DNA from: a virus
Direction: 5' to 3' (one strand)
IMG/VR virus record: IMGVR_UViG_3300037063_000115
Location: 1-20,681 of that record
Length of the DNA: 20,681 nt
In this document: piece after piece, positions 20,449 to 20,681 of the stretch
Layout: each line of letters opens with the position of its first letter
Numbering within the stretch: position 1 is the first letter of the stretch
The notes under the pieces: model-generated
What the model saw: only the letters and a program-made list of their open reading frames with translations
Database searches by the model: none
Told to the model about the DNA's origin: nothing
Translations under genes and position numbers: made by a program

Positions 20449-20642
20449 GTGAAAAATGGATGGCTGAAGCTTTTGGTAAAAACAAAGGCAAACTTCATCG
20501 TGAATTGGGTGTTAAAGAAGGGGAGAAGATTCCTGCTAAGAAATTAGCGAAAGCCGAGCATTCTAAAAACACAACTATCAGAAAAGAAGCTGTTTTGGCT
20601 CACACTGCTGGAAAAATTAATAGACGTCCTGGCAAAAGATAG
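20445..20642 (+). CDS. small basic protein with LHRELGV...GEKIP motif
   Basis: The 65-aa protein shows the pattern [20 protein letters not shown] (about residues 14-33) followed by [18 protein letters not shown]. This matches, by eye, a small protein type common in phage genomes and often next to the preceding SENIRTE-type gene. It is strongly basic, has no TM segment, and begins in an ATGA overlap with its neighbour. Function is unknown. The pair is usually seen among virion or packaging genes, which agrees with this location. The 39 bases after it hold no further recognisable gene. Confidence 0.75.
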   Translation: MSEKWMAEAFGKNKGKLHRELGVKEGEKIPAKKLAKAEHSKNTTIRKEAVLAHTAGKINRRPGKR

Positions 20643-20681
20643 GTACACTATTCTAGTCATTGTACTATTGTCCTTTCGCTG

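Noticed and set aside
20643-20681. Terminator at the window end
   Set aside because: GTACA and TGTAC can pair across a 13-nt loop, but the stem is only 5 bp and no U-run follows directly.

Overview
The window is a contiguous block of virion-structure and lysis genes from an AT-rich tailed double-stranded DNA phage (or a prophage block). All 26 supported complete genes lie on the + strand with short gaps or overlaps. The gene set is podovirus-like: a DUF4043/N4-gp56-type major capsid protein, a head-tail adaptor, a large nozzle-type tail protein, and three large Gln/Ala-rich proteins that fit ejection (internal virion) proteins. No portal, terminase, replication, integrase or repressor gene is visible. 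The host cannot be named. Strong AAGGAG/GGAGG ribosome sites and consensus TTATCCACA DnaA boxes fit a bacterial host, possibly a proteobacterium, because the 3TM holin family is common there.

Layout. Positions 1-1294 hold a lysis cassette: a small one-TM protein, a 3TM-type holin, a GH24 lysozyme and a small unknown protein, joined by abutting or 4-nt-overlapping stop/start codons. Positions 1295-1571 are non-coding and dense in signals: two perfect DnaA boxes as an inverted pair, a possible promoter, several hairpins, and a compact hairpin plus U-tract just before the capsid ribosome site. Positions 1572-7978 encode the capsid protein, a possible decoration protein, the adaptor, a polyglycine tail-fibre-like protein, the 904-aa nozzle-like protein and a small protein. 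A GNAT acetyltransferase follows (7975-8433), then the three candidate ejection proteins (8435-12580).

Positions 12654-19937 are the most unusual part. Two small beta-rich proteins come first, then nine consecutive genes ending in the same roughly 105-residue C-terminal module. Seven of these (15644-19937) are full-length tandem paralogues of 196-204 aa that also share an N-terminal module. One upstream member carries the module behind a beta-propeller and a short one carries it behind an unrelated N-terminus. This looks like an expanded, mosaic set of fibre-tip or surface-adhesion proteins.

Positions 19938-20681 hold a probable promoter and three small proteins, two of which resemble small basic proteins recurrent in phage genomes.

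In outline, the capsid, adaptor, nozzle and ejection genes would build the particle, the polyglycine protein and the nine-member family would provide surface binding, and the first cassette would release progeny. All family assignments are from recognised sequence patterns only; no database search was run.
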